64,000 nt of DNA. Origin: Bacillota bacterium (GTDB lineage: Bacteria; Bacillota; Clostridia; Lachnospirales; Lachnospiraceae). The notes beneath the pieces were generated by a model. It worked only from the letters and a program-made list of their open reading frames with translations, was not told the origin of the DNA and did no database searches. The stretch lies in the NCBI GenBank assembly GCA_023402845.1, contig JAEYFP010000011.1, forward strand, positions 15,334 to 79,333. The letters run 5' to 3'. Position 1 is the stretch's first letter. Every line of letters starts with the position of its first letter. The position numbers and the translations under genes were made by a program. This document shows positions 53,609-61,298 of the stretch, piece after piece.

Positions 53609-54865
53609 TTACAAATTTGTAAGTTTCGGAAAAATGAGATGAAACTGTGCGCCGCAGCCCGGTTCACTATCAACCGTAACCGTACCGCCGTGCCTTTCAA
53701 CAATCATTCTGGACAGCGGAAGACCGATCCCTACTCCCTGCCTGTCCTTTAGATATCTGCTTCTGTAAAATCGCTTGAAGATATGATGAATATCATCGGG
53801 ATAAATCCCCGAACCATTGTCTTTGATTGTAATTTCTATAGCAACAGCCGTTTCTTCACAGGAAATATTGATCTGTCCTCCGGCCTCTGTATGATCCAGC
53901 GCATTTTTTATAATATTGCCGACTGCCTCTCTCATCCATATTTCATCCAACAGCATTTGAGCGGCAGGTTCACAATCCAGATTCATTGTTTTCTTTTCTT
54001 CCGTAGCCCGAACCGCAAAGAAAGCAATACATTCTTTCAAGAAGGCATCTAAAAACCAAGGCTTCTTTTTTAGCTCAACAGCCTTCGCATCCAGCCGTGC
54101 AAGCTTCAGCAGGCTCTGAATCAGGCTCTCCATCCGGTTAAGCTCCCTGCTGCTTTTTTCGGCAAAGAGCTCCACCACCCCACTTCCTTCCTGTTCTCCC
54201 CTGATAATTTCATTATACATCAGCAGCGCCGCCAAAGGTGTTTTCAACTGGTGAGAAATATCGGAAATTGTATCTTTTAAAAATTCTTTATTCTGCTTTT
54301 CCTTTGCCACATATGCGGTCAAAGAGGTTGCCATTGTATTAATCTCTTTAAAAAGTACGGAAAGACTGTCTTCCTTGCAATCCGCAAGCCGGACAGCCGT
54401 ATCACCATCCATAAATTTTCTCAATTGATCCGAGGCCAGCCAAAGCTCCCGATTTCTATGCAGCTCTGTCAAATACAAGCCGGCAAAAAGAATGACGGAG
54501 AATGACAGGGCAATACTAAGTCCCGCCAATGCATATTTTTCATAAAGGTGCCATGCACCGGGCAGCAAACGGATTCCTGTCAGCCCATCGTATCCCGATG
54601 CAGACAAAATAGCGGCGCCGCCTTCTCTGTCTGCTTCCTTCTTATCCGCTGTAAATGCCGAAGTAACCAGTCCGGTATCTACTCCGTTTCGTACGAGATA
54701 TCCGGCGGTCTCATAATCATGCCCGATCAATTCCTTCTTATAATCCCGAATCAGGAATGCTGCCATGACCTCTGTTGCTAAAAGCAACCCGATGAAAAGC
54801 AGCCCGACTGCGGTGATCCTTCTCTTTACATTTTTATCAGATAACATCATTTCACGATATTCCAT
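53609..54865 (-). CDS. Two-component sensor histidine kinase
   Basis: A 418-residue kinase with two membrane helices (about 15-37 and 115-135) bounding an outer sensor loop of about 75 residues, a HAMP linker, H-box DISHQLKTPLAALLMYNEI near residues 205-223, N-box NIIKNALDHTEAGGQI, and G-boxes DNGSGIYPDDIHHIFKRFYRS and GVGIGLPLSRMIV. The extended outer loop distinguishes it from BceS-type intramembrane kinases. It overlaps its response regulator gene by 19 bases. Confidence 0.95.
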   Translation of the reverse strand: MEYREMMLSDKNVKRRITAVGLLFIGLLLATEVMAAFLIRDYKKELIGHDYETAGYLVRNGVDTGLVTSAFTADKKEADREGGAAILSASGYDGLTGIRLLPGAWHLYEKYALAGLSIALSFSVILFAGLYLTELHRNRELWLASDQLRKFMDGDTAVRLADCKEDSLSVLFKEINTMATSLTAYVAKEKQNKEFLKDTISDISHQLKTPLAALLMYNEIIRGEQEGSGVVELFAEKSSRELNRMESLIQSLLKLARLDAKAVELKKKPWFLDAFLKECIAFFAVRATEEKKTMNLDCEPAAQMLLDEIWMREAVGNIIKNALDHTEAGGQINISCEETAVAIEITIKDNGSGIYPDDIHHIFKRFYRSRYLKDRQGVGIGLPLSRMIVERHGGTVTVDSEPGCGAQFHLIFPKLTNL

Positions 54866-55533
54866 TGATAGCCCACACCCCTTACTGTCAGTAAATATAC
54901 CGGATTTTCAGGATTCTCCTCTATTTTGCTGCGCAGCCGCCTTACATAAACAGACAGCGTATTATTATCCACATATTTACCCTCTTTGTCCCACAGCCGA
55001 TCCAATATAACATCTCTTGTCAGTGTTGTGCCCGGATTCTGCATCAGCAGACACAGGAGGCGGAATTCCGCAACGGTCAGCACAATTTCACCCTCCCCCT
55101 TTAACACCCTGTTTTCATTAAGCTTCACGGTGAATCCGTTTGAACATAGCCTTGTATGCTCCGTATTTACCGTTCCCGCCCTGCGCAGAAGTGCATTGAT
55201 CCTGGAAATCAGCTCATTCAATTTAAAAGGCTTCGTAATATAATCATCTCCGCCCATATCCAATCCCATAACAACAGAAACTTCTTCATCGGAGGCCGTC
55301 AAAAATATAATCGGGACTTTTGACAGGGTTCTGGCTTTTCTGCAAATTTCAAAGCCGCTTCCATCCGGAAGCTTCAAATCCAGCAGCAGCAGATCAAAGG
55401 TCTGTGACGAAACCATTTCCGCCGCGTCCCGAACCGTGCGGGTCACAGTAACTTCAAACCCACTTTTTCGCAATGAAAATTCAAGCCCGTCAATCAGGCT
55501 GATATCATCTTCCAGCAGCAAAATCCTATTCAT
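54847..55533 (-). CDS. OmpR/PhoB-family response regulator
   Basis: A 228-residue regulator: acidic pocket LLEDDISL near residues 5-12, phosphoacceptor LLLLDLKLPDGSG near 50-60, TASDEE and YITKPFKLNEL, then a winged-helix output domain with VLTVAEFRLLCLLMQNPGTTLTRDVILDRLWD and YVDNNTLSVYVRRLRSKIE. A consensus promoter precedes it. It heads a four-gene set with the kinase and FtsX-type transporter, the arrangement used for antimicrobial peptide or envelope-stress responses. Confidence 0.95.
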   Translation of the reverse strand: MNRILLLEDDISLIDGLEFSLRKSGFEVTVTRTVRDAAEMVSSQTFDLLLLDLKLPDGSGFEICRKARTLSKVPIIFLTASDEEVSVVMGLDMGGDDYITKPFKLNELISRINALLRRAGTVNTEHTRLCSNGFTVKLNENRVLKGEGEIVLTVAEFRLLCLLMQNPGTTLTRDVILDRLWDKEGKYVDNNTLSVYVRRLRSKIEENPENPVYLLTVRGVGYQWNIVK

Positions 55534-55566
55534 TTTAAATTTGCCTCCTCAGCGGTTTTTAGCCTC

Positions 55567-55595
55567 ATTATATACAGATATTCCTATATTGACAA
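55567..55595 (-). promoter_or_regulatory. SigA promoter of the two-component/ABC operon
   Basis: TTGTCA (55590-55595), 17-base spacer and consensus TATAAT (55567-55572) on the minus strand, 34 bases before the regulator start codon. Confidence 0.8.
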
Positions 55596-55630
55596 CCTTG
55601 TTTCCATCTTATTTTTAGTTTTTTGCGTAC

Positions 55631-55833
55631 GGCAGCACAGCTTTTGTTCCGCGCGTGTAGCTGCGCATAAAATTTAATTATAGGAAATTCGAAGAAATTT
55701 CCTATATAAGAACAAAAGTGTGCTTTGTTCACTCTCGCGGCCAAATACTCCGGCAGCACAGCTTTTGTTCCGCGCGCGTAGCTGCGCATAAAATTTAATT
55801 ATAGGAAATTCGGAGAAATTTCCTATAATTAAA
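55631..55833. repeat. Two tandem units of the GGCAGCACAGC/TAGGAAATT composite repeat
   Basis: Unit 1 starts at 55631 and unit 2 at 55752, a period of 121 bases. Each has GGCAGCACAGCTTTTGTTC, GCGCGYGTAGCTGCGCATAA, then a hairpin TATAGGAAATTC-gaa/gga-GAAATTTCCTATA. Between the units GAACAAAAGTGTGCT (from 55710) pairs with AGCACAGCTTTTGTTC, making a second, larger hairpin. It lies between the two-component promoter and the HD-GYP gene. The 63.8 kb copy has the same sequence plan. The rest of 55534-55949 holds only short palindromes (GGAGGATATCCTCC near 55836; TCCCCGGGGA near 55878). Confidence 0.9.
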
Positions 55834-55949
55834 TAAGGAGGATATCCTCCCATGCCGTTTTCTCATTTCTGATAGACTCCCCGGGGACATCCTCTTTAAT
55901 TTTAAAATATACAATGAAAACAATTGTTAATCTGCTGTGTGAACAGTAC

Positions 55950-56618
55950 CTAAATAAGCACAACCGCATTTCTTCTTTCGGTCCAGCTGCCGGATATGCA
56001 TGGCTCTCTATATAACCTCTCCATTTCCGCCTCATGTTTTAAGAATATTTTTACGATCGAAGGATCAAATTGTGTGCCGGAGCCTTTCACCAGTTCCTCG
56101 CAGGCATGTCCATGCGTACATACCAAGCGGTAAGCACGCTCACTTACCATTGCGTCATAAGCATCACAAACAGACGTAACACGCGCTATGTACGGAATTT
56201 CAAGCTGACTCAAGCCAAACGGATAACCCCTGCCATTCCACCACTCATGATGATAAGCGGCAGCATTTAAAGCCAGCATAAGAAGATGCTTTGATATCGT
56301 TTTCATTGCCTCCGCATTGCCAAAGGCAAACAGCTCCTGTGCAAATATCGGATGCCTCTGGATCATGCGATACTCCTCCGGAGTAAGCGCCCCCGGCTTA
56401 TTAAGAATATTCGGATCAATACAGATCTTGCCGATATCATGATAATAAGCCGCTTTCCCAAAGTACCTGAGTTGATCGGCATTTGCATCTGTTTTGGATG
56501 CCGGCAGCCAACTCACCAGTTTTTCGACCAGCAGCTCTACATTCATGCTGTGTTTGATTTGTTCTTCGGGCAGTTTACGAACCAACTCATCCGCAGATAA
56601 ACCACTGCAAAATTCCAT
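55950..56618 (-). CDS. HD-GYP domain protein, predicted phase-variable
   Basis: A 222-residue stand-alone HD-GYP domain. Metal-site residues are present: H23 (IKHSMNVELL), H60-D61 (YYHDIGKI), H in IQRHPIFAQELF, HH in AYHHEWWNGRGYP (GYP motif kept; the usual D of DG.GYP is N) and D in VCDAYDAM. Such proteins hydrolyse cyclic di-GMP or related dinucleotides; activity here is inferred. GGAGGA precedes the ATG at 56618. No convincing promoter lies in the 256-base leader. The invertible recombinase segment starts just beyond, and flipping it would bring a consensus promoter into position. Confidence 0.88.
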   Translation of the reverse strand: MEFCSGLSADELVRKLPEEQIKHSMNVELLVEKLVSWLPASKTDANADQLRYFGKAAYYHDIGKICIDPNILNKPGALTPEEYRMIQRHPIFAQELFAFGNAEAMKTISKHLLMLALNAAAYHHEWWNGRGYPFGLSQLEIPYIARVTSVCDAYDAMVSERAYRLVCTHGHACEELVKGSGTQFDPSIVKIFLKHEAEMERLYREPCISGSWTERRNAVVLI

Positions 56619-56621
56619 CAA

Positions 56622-56877
56622 AAATTTTTCCTCCTTTACACCTCACAAACCTATCTCCCAAGTAAATGGTTTTACTCAGATTTATGTTTGGACGAATCAA
56701 ACAGGATATGGACCTCCTCCCACAATCAGGACCTCTTCTGCATGTACATTAAAAATCTTTATTCACTTGTATCACGTTCTTACGCAGCTTAACAGCGAGT
56801 GTTAATCTGCGCAAGAACAGTAACCGAATAGTTTCCTTATTACGGGAAATACTCATGTTATAAAACTATTTCGGCAA
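56622..56877 (-). other. Long structured leader of the HD-GYP gene
   Basis: No gene seen. A stem GTTCTTACGCAG (56776-56787)/CTGCGCAAGAAC (56807-56818) with one mismatch encloses an inner TTAACA/TGTTAA pair, giving a 43-base hairpin without a U tail on either strand. Nearer the repeat, AATAGTTT pairs with AAACTATT on the minus strand. I could not match it to a known riboswitch, including the c-di-GMP classes. Confidence 0.5.
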
Positions 56878-56902
56878 AATCCGCGGTATAATCAATACTG
56901 TG
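56878..56902 (+). repeat. Left inverted repeat of invertible segment A
   Basis: A 25-base site containing CCGCGGTATAATCAATACTG, matched exactly in inverse orientation at 58296-58320. Its arms (GGTAT / ATACT) are themselves imperfectly palindromic around the core AATCA, as expected for a tyrosine recombinase crossover site. Confidence 0.9.
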
Positions 56903-56955
56903 TAAAATCAGCAGATCCCTTTATTTTACGTACTTTCTTTTTATTTAACGAGAAA

Positions 56956-58089
56956 TCAGACGGCTAATTTCGAAAGCGCGGCCGAAGCAATATGCATCGT
57001 ATTAAATTTTTCTATGGCTGCTTTCTTTTGCTCCAAAAGAGAATGTGCATAAATATTCAGTGTAATTGATACACTGGAATGTCCCAATAGTTCACTGAGT
57101 GTTTTGATATCTATGCCCAACTCTAGACCTCTTGTGGCAAAAGTGTGCCGAATCGCATGAAATTTATGATCAGGCAATCCGTTTTCTTTCAGCAGCTTTT
57201 TATAAAGCTTTTGAAAGCTGCGCGGATCAAACGGCATACTGTCTCCGGTAAGAATATATTCATTTTCTCCGTCCAGTCTTCCTTCCTTAATAATTTTTAA
57301 TAAAAATGCAGGCAAAGGGATTCTTCTCATAGAATTTCTGCTTTTTGGCGTACCGACGACTAATTCAGTTTTCAAACCTCCTCCGCTAAAATTTTTAGTA
57401 CGGGAAACGGTTTTAGTAATAGACATCATCCCATTTTCTATATCAATATCTTTCCATGTTAAAGCACAAAGCTCTCCAAGCCGAATACCTGTATACAGGC
57501 ACAGTACAATTCCCAAAGTACGAGCATCTTTTGAGTGAAGTGCCGCAGTTTCCAAAAGTCTTTGCTCCTTTACTGTAAATATTTCAACCTCACTCACATC
57601 CAGTTTGGGAAGTCTTACCAGCTCAATTATGGCAGCCCTGTCCGGATTTCCTTTTAGAATATCTCTTAATGCAATTTTAAAAATAGTAAGTATTTTCTTT
57701 TTAGATGTATCCGCAAGCGAAGAATTTTCTCGCAAAACTCTTATAAACCGCAGAACAGACTCCTCACTAATGTAATTATTTGAATTTTCTCTAAAAAATG
57801 GTAAAATGTGTTTATGCATGCAATGATAGTAGCTCTCATAAGTAGATGGTTTCACCCTCATGCAGGCATCATTTTCCAGCCATAATTCAAGCTGCTCAGA
57901 TGCAGTTGACAGCTGTCGAAAATTTTCTCTTATATAAGATTTTGCATCCTCCTGAAATAGCCTCATTTTGTTTTTCACTTCCTTGTACGATTTTCCGTAA
58001 AAATAACGATACTTCCCTTTCTCAAATAATAATCTTCCCTCCCAACGGTTATCCTTGCGTTTATAAATGTTTTCTCCTCTTCTTGCCAT
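56956..58089 (-). CDS. Tyrosine recombinase/integrase, predicted DNA invertase
   Basis: A 377-residue tyrosine recombinase: an N-terminal arm-binding-like region (1-65, NIYKRKDNRWEGRLLFEKG), SAM-like core-binding domain (about 66-160) and a catalytic domain with R203 (TGIRLGEL), K249 (TPKSRNS), H311-x-x-R314-H (HAIRHTFATR), H337 (LGHSSVS) and nucleophile Y347 (NIYAHS). The set is complete. No excisionase, phage or conjugation genes are near. The gene lies inside a perfect 25-bp inverted repeat and next to a second pair of similar repeats, so I predict it inverts both segments. AAAGGAG precedes the ATG. Confidence 0.93.
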   Translation of the reverse strand: MARRGENIYKRKDNRWEGRLLFEKGKYRYFYGKSYKEVKNKMRLFQEDAKSYIRENFRQLSTASEQLELWLENDACMRVKPSTYESYYHCMHKHILPFFRENSNNYISEESVLRFIRVLRENSSLADTSKKKILTIFKIALRDILKGNPDRAAIIELVRLPKLDVSEVEIFTVKEQRLLETAALHSKDARTLGIVLCLYTGIRLGELCALTWKDIDIENGMMSITKTVSRTKNFSGGGLKTELVVGTPKSRNSMRRIPLPAFLLKIIKEGRLDGENEYILTGDSMPFDPRSFQKLYKKLLKENGLPDHKFHAIRHTFATRGLELGIDIKTLSELLGHSSVSITLNIYAHSLLEQKKAAIEKFNTMHIASAALSKLAV

Positions 58090-58235
58090 GATATCTTCTC
58101 CTTTAATTAATTATTTATATGACGCTTCCTATGACGGCGAATTTGGTATTATTTACTCAAAAAACCATTATATTCAATAGTTTTATGACCTAACTTCTCA
58201 TATTTCGACAATTTTTTATAATAAAGTTGCAAAAA

Positions 58236-58265
58236 TTGACAGATGATGAGGGATAGGTATATAAT
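58236..58265 (+). promoter_or_regulatory. Outward consensus promoter in invertible segment A
   Basis: TTGACA (58236-58241), 18-base spacer and TATAAT (58260-58265), pointing toward the right inverted repeat 30 bases away. In the present orientation it faces the end of cheW; inverted, it would face the HD-GYP gene. Other content of 58090-58295: a TATAAT on the minus strand (58167-58172) that may serve the recombinase, with no good -35. Confidence 0.8.
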
Positions 58266-58295
58266 GGAATCTGTCAGAGTATACAAATTCTGCGG

Positions 58296-58320
58296 CACAG
58301 TATTGATTATACCGCGGATT
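58296..58320 (-). repeat. Right inverted repeat of invertible segment A
   Basis: The exact reverse complement of 56878-56902 over 25 bases (core CAGTATTGATTATACCGCGG on the plus strand). Confidence 0.9.
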
Positions 58321-58345
58321 GAACCAAAGGATTAGACATAAAATG

Positions 58346-58370
58346 CCCCTTTACCAATATTGTAAAGGGG
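58346..58370. terminator. Hairpin between segment A and cheW
   Basis: A perfect 9-bp stem CCCCTTTAC/GTAAAGGGG with a 7-base loop, followed by TAGTTTATAAAA on the plus strand and CATTTTATG on the minus strand. It probably ends the mcp-cheW transcript and may also stop transcripts leaving segment A. Confidence 0.6.
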
Positions 58371-58409
58371 TAGTTTATAAAATATTCGTATAGGGCTGTT
58401 TCCGACACT

Positions 58410-58925
58410 CTATTTTTCTGTCTGAGACAGTCTTGTAAACTCCTCCTCACTTATCAGCTTCTTAATGTCTACAATGAGAATTACCTTCTCCTCTTTATTT
58501 TGTCCCGCTTCCACTCTTGCTATGCCTGTAAGATATCCTCCCGATAATTCCGCATTAATATTTGACGGCAAAGTAATACACCCTTGCGGAATGTCGCATA
58601 CCTCGTCTACCGCATCCACGACAAAACCAAACAGATTTTCAAAAATTTTTGTGATAATGATACACGTCCTATCATTGTATTCCTTTTCTTCTCTATCAAG
58701 ACGCACACGGACATCCATTACCGGAATCACATCTTTCCTCAGGCTGATAACTCCCTTTACATATGCGGGAACATCTGGCAATCTGGTAATATGCTGCATC
58801 CCAACAATCTGTACTACATCCGCTATCGATAGTCCAAAAAGCTGCTGATCCGCCCAAAATGTCAGGTAACGGCTACTGGAGCTCTCATCTTCTACCCGAT
58901 ATTCCAAAATCTCATTTCTTTCCAT
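58410..58925 (-). CDS. cheW: CheW-like chemotaxis coupling protein
   Basis: A 171-residue CheW domain: RYLTFWADQQLFGLSIADVVQIVGMQHITRLPDVPAYVKGVISLRKDVIPVMDVRVRL is the classical pattern (positions 19-77), followed by TCIIITKIFENLFGFVVDAVDEVCDIP. CheW links chemoreceptors to the CheA kinase; no cheA is in this window, so it must use one encoded elsewhere. The start at 58925 follows AAAGGAG. It follows the chemoreceptor gene by 32 bases and shares its invertible promoter. Confidence 0.94.
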   Translation of the reverse strand: MERNEILEYRVEDESSSSRYLTFWADQQLFGLSIADVVQIVGMQHITRLPDVPAYVKGVISLRKDVIPVMDVRVRLDREEKEYNDRTCIIITKIFENLFGFVVDAVDEVCDIPQGCITLPSNINAELSGGYLTGIARVEAGQNKEEKVILIVDIKKLISEEEFTRLSQTEK

Positions 58926-58957
58926 TAATGAATACTCCTTTCTACCTAACGGCTGCA

Positions 58958-60742
58958 TTAATATTTCCCTAGATTGTCCGTACTGCTCAGAGGAATTTCT
59001 CTTCCATATCCGACCTTTGCTTCTCCATCAGCAGAAAGGCTATTCTTAAAAGCTCTTGGTTCTTTGCTCAACCTGAATTTTCCTACCTCCTGCTGCAACA
59101 CCTGCGCCTGAGCAGCCAATTCCTCGCTTGCTGCCGAGCTTTCCTCCGCAGTTGCCGCATTTGTCTGCACAACTGCCGATACCTGTGAGAGCCCCTCATT
59201 AATCTGCTCAATAGAAGCCGCCTGTTCAGTGGATGCCTGTTCAATCTCCCCGATTACCTTTTCTACCAGCTCCGATTTTTCCGATACCTCCAGCAAGAGC
59301 TTTAATGTTTCATTCGCAAGCTTCTCTCCCTCTAAAACAGTCGTAACTGATTTTTGAATCAGGTCTGCCGTCTGCTTTGCTGCCTCCGCCGATTTCGCCG
59401 CAAGGTTTCGGACCTCGTCAGCCACAACCGCAAATCCCTTTCCCGCATTGCCTGCACGAGCTGCTTCTACAGCCGCATTCAATGCAAGTATATTGGTCTG
59501 GAAAGCAATATCCTCCACAAGCTTTGTTATTTTTGATATTTCTCTTGAAGATTCACCGATTTCACGCATTGATGTATTTAAACGCTGCATGTGATCATTG
59601 CTGCTCAGTACTCCCTTAGATGCCTGATCCATATAGCCCGCCGCTCTCTGCACATTAGACGCATTCTGAGATGCCTGATCCGCTACACTTGTAATAGATG
59701 CATTTAATTCCTCTACCGTAGCCGCCTGCTCAGTTGCTCCTGAAGATAATGCCTGCGCACCGTCCGAAACCTGTGCGGATCCCGTGCTTACCTGCTCGGC
59801 AATAGACACAATTGCAGAAGCAAGGCTGTGAAATTTTTTTACAAGCTCCATCAGTGCCTTGCCCATTATGTCTTCCTCGGATCTGATTATAATATCAGTT
59901 GTCAAATCCCCATCCGCAATAATTTTTGTCTTTTTCACCTGCTCATCAGTACTGGTAATCATACGATCAAATGCACCTGCAAGTGTACCGATTTCATCCT
60001 CCCTTAACGACCAGAGTCTGTCCTTCTCATCAAAAACCTTGTCCATATTCATATCTCCAACTGCGATCAGTTCCGCGATTGCAGTAAACTTCCTTACGGG
60101 TATACTTATAATATCAGATATGTATTTTGATAAAACCAGTGAAACAGTTACAGAAATAATAATGACCACAACCATAATGATGACCGCTTCGTTTGCATTT
60201 ACCGCATTGCTTGCAGATATTACAGCAGCTGTTTCCGAAACCTTATCGAATAATTCTGTAAAATTATCCGTGAGTGTATTTCCTAACTCGGCTATCTCTT
60301 GATTATACTCCACTACTTCTCCATTGAGTGCCGCCGTATTTTCCTTTACCATATTTTCCTTATACATATCCCATTCTTTCAGTATTTCCTCAGAAAAATC
60401 CTGAAGTTCCGGAGCCGAGACCGCTTCCTGAAATTCGGCCAGAGAAACATCTATTTTTTCGATATTCTCATTAATATCCTTTATCAGTATTTTTTTAGTC
60501 TCCAGATCCTCCGCACTCAAACGTCTGACGGCATTATAACGTATTTGCATAAACTCAACGGCAGCATCACCGGCATAATTTAGCCCCATTGTATCTTCTT
60601 CATACAAACTATTTGCATTGCTATTTATATGCAATATAGATATAATGCCTACCCCTCCGATAATTACCGATAACAGAACTACAAGCAGGAAACCCGTCGA
60701 CAGCTTTTTTGCTATCTTTAAATTTTCAAACCATTTTTTCAT
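58958..60742 (-). CDS. Methyl-accepting chemotaxis protein
   Basis: A 594-residue transmembrane chemoreceptor. A helix at residues 13-35, an outer four-helix-bundle domain of the 4HB_MCP type (about 36-185), a second helix at about 187-207, HAMP (ISIPVRKFTAIAELIAVGDMN), a second HAMP-like region, then the signalling domain with the hairpin tip EDIAFQTNILALNAAVEAARAGNAGKGFAVVADEVRNLAAKSAEAAK. The ligand is unknown. Its promoter is inside invertible segment B 80-160 bases upstream, in the ON orientation in this sequence. Confidence 0.95.
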   Translation of the reverse strand: MKKWFENLKIAKKLSTGFLLVVLLSVIIGGVGIISILHINSNANSLYEEDTMGLNYAGDAAVEFMQIRYNAVRRLSAEDLETKKILIKDINENIEKIDVSLAEFQEAVSAPELQDFSEEILKEWDMYKENMVKENTAALNGEVVEYNQEIAELGNTLTDNFTELFDKVSETAAVISASNAVNANEAVIIMVVVIIISVTVSLVLSKYISDIISIPVRKFTAIAELIAVGDMNMDKVFDEKDRLWSLREDEIGTLAGAFDRMITSTDEQVKKTKIIADGDLTTDIIIRSEEDIMGKALMELVKKFHSLASAIVSIAEQVSTGSAQVSDGAQALSSGATEQAATVEELNASITSVADQASQNASNVQRAAGYMDQASKGVLSSNDHMQRLNTSMREIGESSREISKITKLVEDIAFQTNILALNAAVEAARAGNAGKGFAVVADEVRNLAAKSAEAAKQTADLIQKSVTTVLEGEKLANETLKLLLEVSEKSELVEKVIGEIEQASTEQAASIEQINEGLSQVSAVVQTNAATAEESSAASEELAAQAQVLQQEVGKFRLSKEPRAFKNSLSADGEAKVGYGREIPLSSTDNLGKY

Positions 60743-60822
60743 CTTCTTGTACCTTCTTTCTTATTTTCATATTAGTTTCTGCTATCCCTGCCACCCCTCT
60801 ATTAGCAAATCTATCGTTAAAA

Positions 60823-60845
60823 GCCGCAGTATAGCTAATACTGTG
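60823..60845 (+). repeat. Left inverted repeat of invertible segment B
   Basis: A 23-base site containing CCGCAGTATAGCTAATACTG, exactly inverted at 61154-61176. It differs from the segment A site at one arm base and in the three central core bases (GCT versus ATC). Confidence 0.9.
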
Positions 60846-60876
60846 CCATCAAATTTGGCATATTTAAACAGATTTT

Positions 60877-60905
60877 ATTATATAACGACAACCCTATTTT
60901 GTCAA
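60877..60905 (-). promoter_or_regulatory. Consensus promoter in invertible segment B, reading into mcp-cheW
   Basis: TTGACA (60900-60905), 17-base spacer and TATAAT (60877-60882) on the minus strand, a perfect SigA consensus. The -10 lies 31 bases before the left inverted repeat, matching the 30 bases in segment A. The start of transcription should be near 60870. Confidence 0.88.
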
Positions 60906-61153
60906 TTAAAAGCTTTTAAAGTCATATTTTGTTATTAACCATCGAAATTTGTAATTAAATATGAAAATGACTTTTTATAAAAAAAGATATTTATAATAGA
61001 GCGTCAAAAATAAAATTGTAATGACAACAAAATCCCAGCAAATCTGGCTCCTATTTTCTAAAATAGATAAGATGAAAACCGTCTTAATTCGTCGTCTATC
61101 TTATCGTAAGGCTCATCCCAATCTCACAAATAGAGCTATATTTTGTATTAAAA

Positions 61154-61176
61154 CACAGTATTAGCTATACTGCGGC
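61154..61176 (-). repeat. Right inverted repeat of invertible segment B
   Basis: The exact reverse complement of 60823-60845 over 23 bases. Confidence 0.9.
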
Positions 61177-61227
61177 ATTTTTATCATACTCAAAATCCGA
61201 AAATTTTCTATTTATACAAATAAAGTA

Positions 61228-61251
61228 GGGCAGCCTATTTCTAGGTTACCC
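61228..61251 (-). terminator. Hairpin after the TetR-type gene
   Basis: On the minus strand GGGTAACCTA-gaaa-TAGGCTGCCC (stem with a 3-base internal loop) is followed by TACTTTATTTG. It could end the TetR-type transcript and also block transcripts leaving segment B in the flipped state. Confidence 0.45.
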
Positions 61252-61298
61252 CCTTACAATACTTCTCGATTTGCACCAGTGCTCACGAGTAGAGACTT

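Larger units (their letters stand above)
56878..58320. other. Predicted invertible segment A carrying its own recombinase
   Basis: Perfect 25-bp inverted repeats bound 1393 bp that hold only the recombinase gene and an outward promoter. As sequenced, the promoter at the right end points right, into the terminator behind cheW. After inversion it would sit at the left end pointing into the HD-GYP gene. The recombinase gene has its own upstream sequence inside the segment, so it could be expressed in both states. Confidence 0.8.
60823..61176. other. Predicted invertible promoter segment B upstream of mcp-cheW
   Basis: Perfect 23-bp inverted repeats bound 308 bp without a convincing gene. A consensus promoter near the left end reads out through the left repeat into mcp-cheW. 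Inversion would turn it toward the end of the TetR-type gene. The segment is AT-rich; a 47-codon open frame at 61021-61164 has no ribosome binding site. Confidence 0.8.

Noticed and set aside
55568..55789. Small open frame over the 55.6 kb repeat
   Set aside because: It is generated by the repeat itself (AQLHARNKSCAA-type product also appears at 63.7-63.97 kb), so it is repeat-derived rather than a gene.
56956..58089. Prophage or integrative element suggested by the integrase
   Set aside because: No phage, conjugation, excisionase or attachment-site duplication is visible; the flanking repeats are inverted, not direct, which points to inversion instead of integration.
61021..61164. 47-codon plus-strand open frame inside invertible segment B ending in the repeat
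   Set aside because: No ribosome binding site, no recognised domain; probably chance in AT-rich DNA.
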